Source of the DNA: Caulobacteraceae bacterium
GTDB lineage: Bacteria > Pseudomonadota > Alphaproteobacteria > Caulobacterales > Caulobacteraceae
Direction: 5' to 3'
Assembly (NCBI GenBank): GCA_947452665.1
Contig: CANGEH010000118.1
Coordinates: 1 to 6,777, forward strand
Length of the DNA: 6,777 nt
Both the position numbers and the translations under genes were made by a program. Positions within the stretch are counted from its first letter, which is position 1. Every line of letters starts with the position of its first letter. The notes under the pieces were generated by a model. It did not search any database, was not told the DNA's origin, and saw nothing but the letters and a program-made list of their open reading frames with translations. Of the stretch, positions 5,801-6,777 are shown in pieces.

Positions 5801-5824
5801 TGTTTAGCCCCGTTCTAGGGTGAA
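5801..5824 (-). promoter_or_regulatory. accA: Weak promoter candidate for accA
   Basis: On the - strand TTCACC (5824-5819), a 10-nt spacer and GCTAAACA (5808-5801) roughly follow the Caulobacter-type TTGACG / GCTANAWC pattern, with two mismatches in each element. Transcription would start only a few bases before the ATG at 5791, giving a very short leader. That is unusual but would suit the poor Shine-Dalgarno. Evidence is thin. Confidence 0.2.
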
Positions 5825-5839
5825 GAAACTAGGCCTGTT

Positions 5840-5861
5840 CCCGCCCTATCACAAGGGCGGG
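5840..5861 (-). terminator. GC-rich hairpin between the lyase gene and accA
   Basis: CCCGCCCT (5840-5847) and AGGGCGGG (5854-5861) form a perfect 8-bp stem with a 6-nt loop, 27 bp beyond the lyase stop codon. On the - strand it is followed by GAACAGGCCTAGTTTCTTC, which has no proper T-tract. It could be a terminator, an mRNA-stabilising stem or a solo dispersed repeat. A smaller stem, AAGGC/GCCTT at 5867-5879, lies between it and the stop codon. Confidence 0.45.
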
Positions 5862-5887
5862 GTCTAAAGGCTTGGCCTTAAGCGCGC

Positions 5888-6777
5888 CTAGAACCCGTAA
5901 ATCTGCGCCAAATGCGGGTCCTTGGCGGCGATCTGTCGGGCACAATCAACCAGAACCTTGGCCTGTTTCCAGGTGGCATCATCCTGCATCTTGCCGTCAA
6001 TCATGGCCACGCCGCTGCCATCAGGCATGGCGGCAAGGATTTTTTGCGCAAAGGCGACCTCGCCGGGATCGGGGCTGAACACCTTCTTGGCCACCGCGAT
6101 CTGGTCGGGATGCAGGGTCCAGGCGCCGGCGCAGCCCATAAGGAAGGCATTGCGAAACTGCTGTTCGCAGGCTTCTAGATCGGCAATATCGCCAAACGGG
6201 CCGTAAAAGGCCTTAAGGCCATAGGCCGCCGTGGCATCGACCATCTTGGCCATGGTATAGTGCCAAAGATCCTGCTGCACCGCGGCGCGGGCGCTACCAT
6301 CGGCCTTGGGGTCTTCAATGACCCGGTAATAGGGATGACCGCCGCCAACGCGGGTGGTCTTCATACCGCGCGAAGCGGCCAGATCTGCGGGGCCCAGGCT
6401 AATGCCCTGCATGCGCGGACTAGCGGCGCAAATGGCTTCGATATTATTGACCCCCTCGGCGGTCTCCAAAATCGCGTGCAGCTGGATTGGCTTTGTCAGG
6501 CCATGGCGCGCCTCGAGCACGGCCAAGAGTTGGTCCATAAAGTGAATGTCCCACGGCCCCTCGACCTTGGGCACCATCATGACATCCAGCCGATCGCCGA
6601 CCCCAGCCACAATCTCGGTGACATCATCCATCAGCCAAGGCGAATTAAGGCAATTAATCCGGGTCCAGAGCCCAACCCCCATGGCGGCAAAATCGGTGGC
6701 ATTGGCCATTTCGATAAAGCCATGCCGCGCTGCGGTCTTGGCATCGGCGGGAATGGCGTCTTCCAGATTGCCCAAGA
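5888..6777 (-). CDS. HpcH/HpaI aldolase / citrate lyase family protein, malyl-CoA-lyase-like (5' truncated by window)
   Basis: The frame is open to the window edge. The visible 295 residues start within the (D/N)LEDAIP motif, so about 40-55 N-terminal residues are missing; the TTG at 6775 is an internal Leu codon, not a start. It is a CitE-type TIM-barrel CoA-ester lyase. Key residues, counting from that Leu: Arg39 in LWTRIN, Glu104 in ILETAEG and Asp131 in SLGPADLAASRGM. From memory these match Arg76, Glu141 and Asp168 of Rhodobacter malyl-CoA lyase, all at an offset of 37; the acidic pair binds Mg2+. YGPFGD (191-196) and LHPDQIAVAKKVF (221-233) are further family motifs. Likely activity is reversible cleavage of malyl-CoA or methylmalyl-CoA, or malyl-CoA thioester hydrolysis. 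Paralogues differ in substrate, so no gene symbol is given. Confidence 0.9.
   Translation of the reverse strand, partial: LGNLEDAIPADAKTAARHGFIEMANATDFAAMGVGLWTRINCLNSPWLMDDVTEIVAGVGDRLDVMMVPKVEGPWDIHFMDQLLAVLEARHGLTKPIQLHAILETAEGVNNIEAICAASPRMQGISLGPADLAASRGMKTTRVGGGHPYYRVIEDPKADGSARAAVQQDLWHYTMAKMVDATAAYGLKAFYGPFGDIADLEACEQQFRNAFLMGCAGAWTLHPDQIAVAKKVFSPDPGEVAFAQKILAAMPDGSGVAMIDGKMQDDATWKQAKVLVDCARQIAAKDPHLAQIYGF

Noticed and set aside
5432..5818. A 128-codon + strand open frame opposite the accA N-terminus
   Set aside because: AccA is unambiguous at this position and the antisense product shows no family features.
5840..5861. A classical Rho-independent terminator after the lyase gene
   Set aside because: The stem is strong but no run of T follows on the coding strand, so it is listed only as a hairpin of uncertain role.

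Overview
The window looks like chromosomal DNA from an alphaproteobacterium. It is GC-rich, it encodes the aerobic cobaltochelatase subunit CobT and a malyl-CoA-lyase-type CoA-ester lyase, and it carries GC-rich intergenic palindromes of the kind scattered through genomes of Caulobacterales, Sphingomonadales and relatives. The order-level placement is inference from gene content. I saw no tRNA, rRNA, CRISPR array, transposase or phage gene.

Left part, + strand (1-1591): the last 12 codons of a Lys/Arg/Ala-rich protein resembling the DUF6481 tail; a 52-residue charged small protein; an 87-residue protein with two pentapeptide-like rungs; and a full-length FMN-dependent nitronate monooxygenase-family enzyme. 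The last has its own 5' region, containing a perfect 12-bp palindrome and a weak promoter candidate.

Middle (1592-1872): a 281-bp junction between convergent genes. It has no credible gene and is packed with GC-rich hairpins and inverted repeats.

Right part, - strand, read from right to left (6777-1873): a 5'-truncated HpcH/HpaI (CitE/Mcl-like) lyase; a 96-bp gap with a strong hairpin; accA (carboxyltransferase alpha subunit of acetyl-CoA carboxylase); cobT 41 bp later; and a lipoprotein of the esterase-like phytase family whose ATG overlaps the cobT stop as TAATG. accA, cobT and the lipoprotein gene are closely spaced and probably share a transcript.

The genes do not form one obvious pathway. 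AccA starts fatty acid synthesis, CobT serves cobalt insertion into the corrin ring, the lyase handles CoA thioesters, and the lipoprotein probably acts on phosphoesters or other esters outside the cytoplasm. I did not find a convincing new system. The most useful leads are the repeat cluster, the coupled cobT-lipoprotein pair with no cobS beside it, and the palindrome in front of the flavoenzyme gene.
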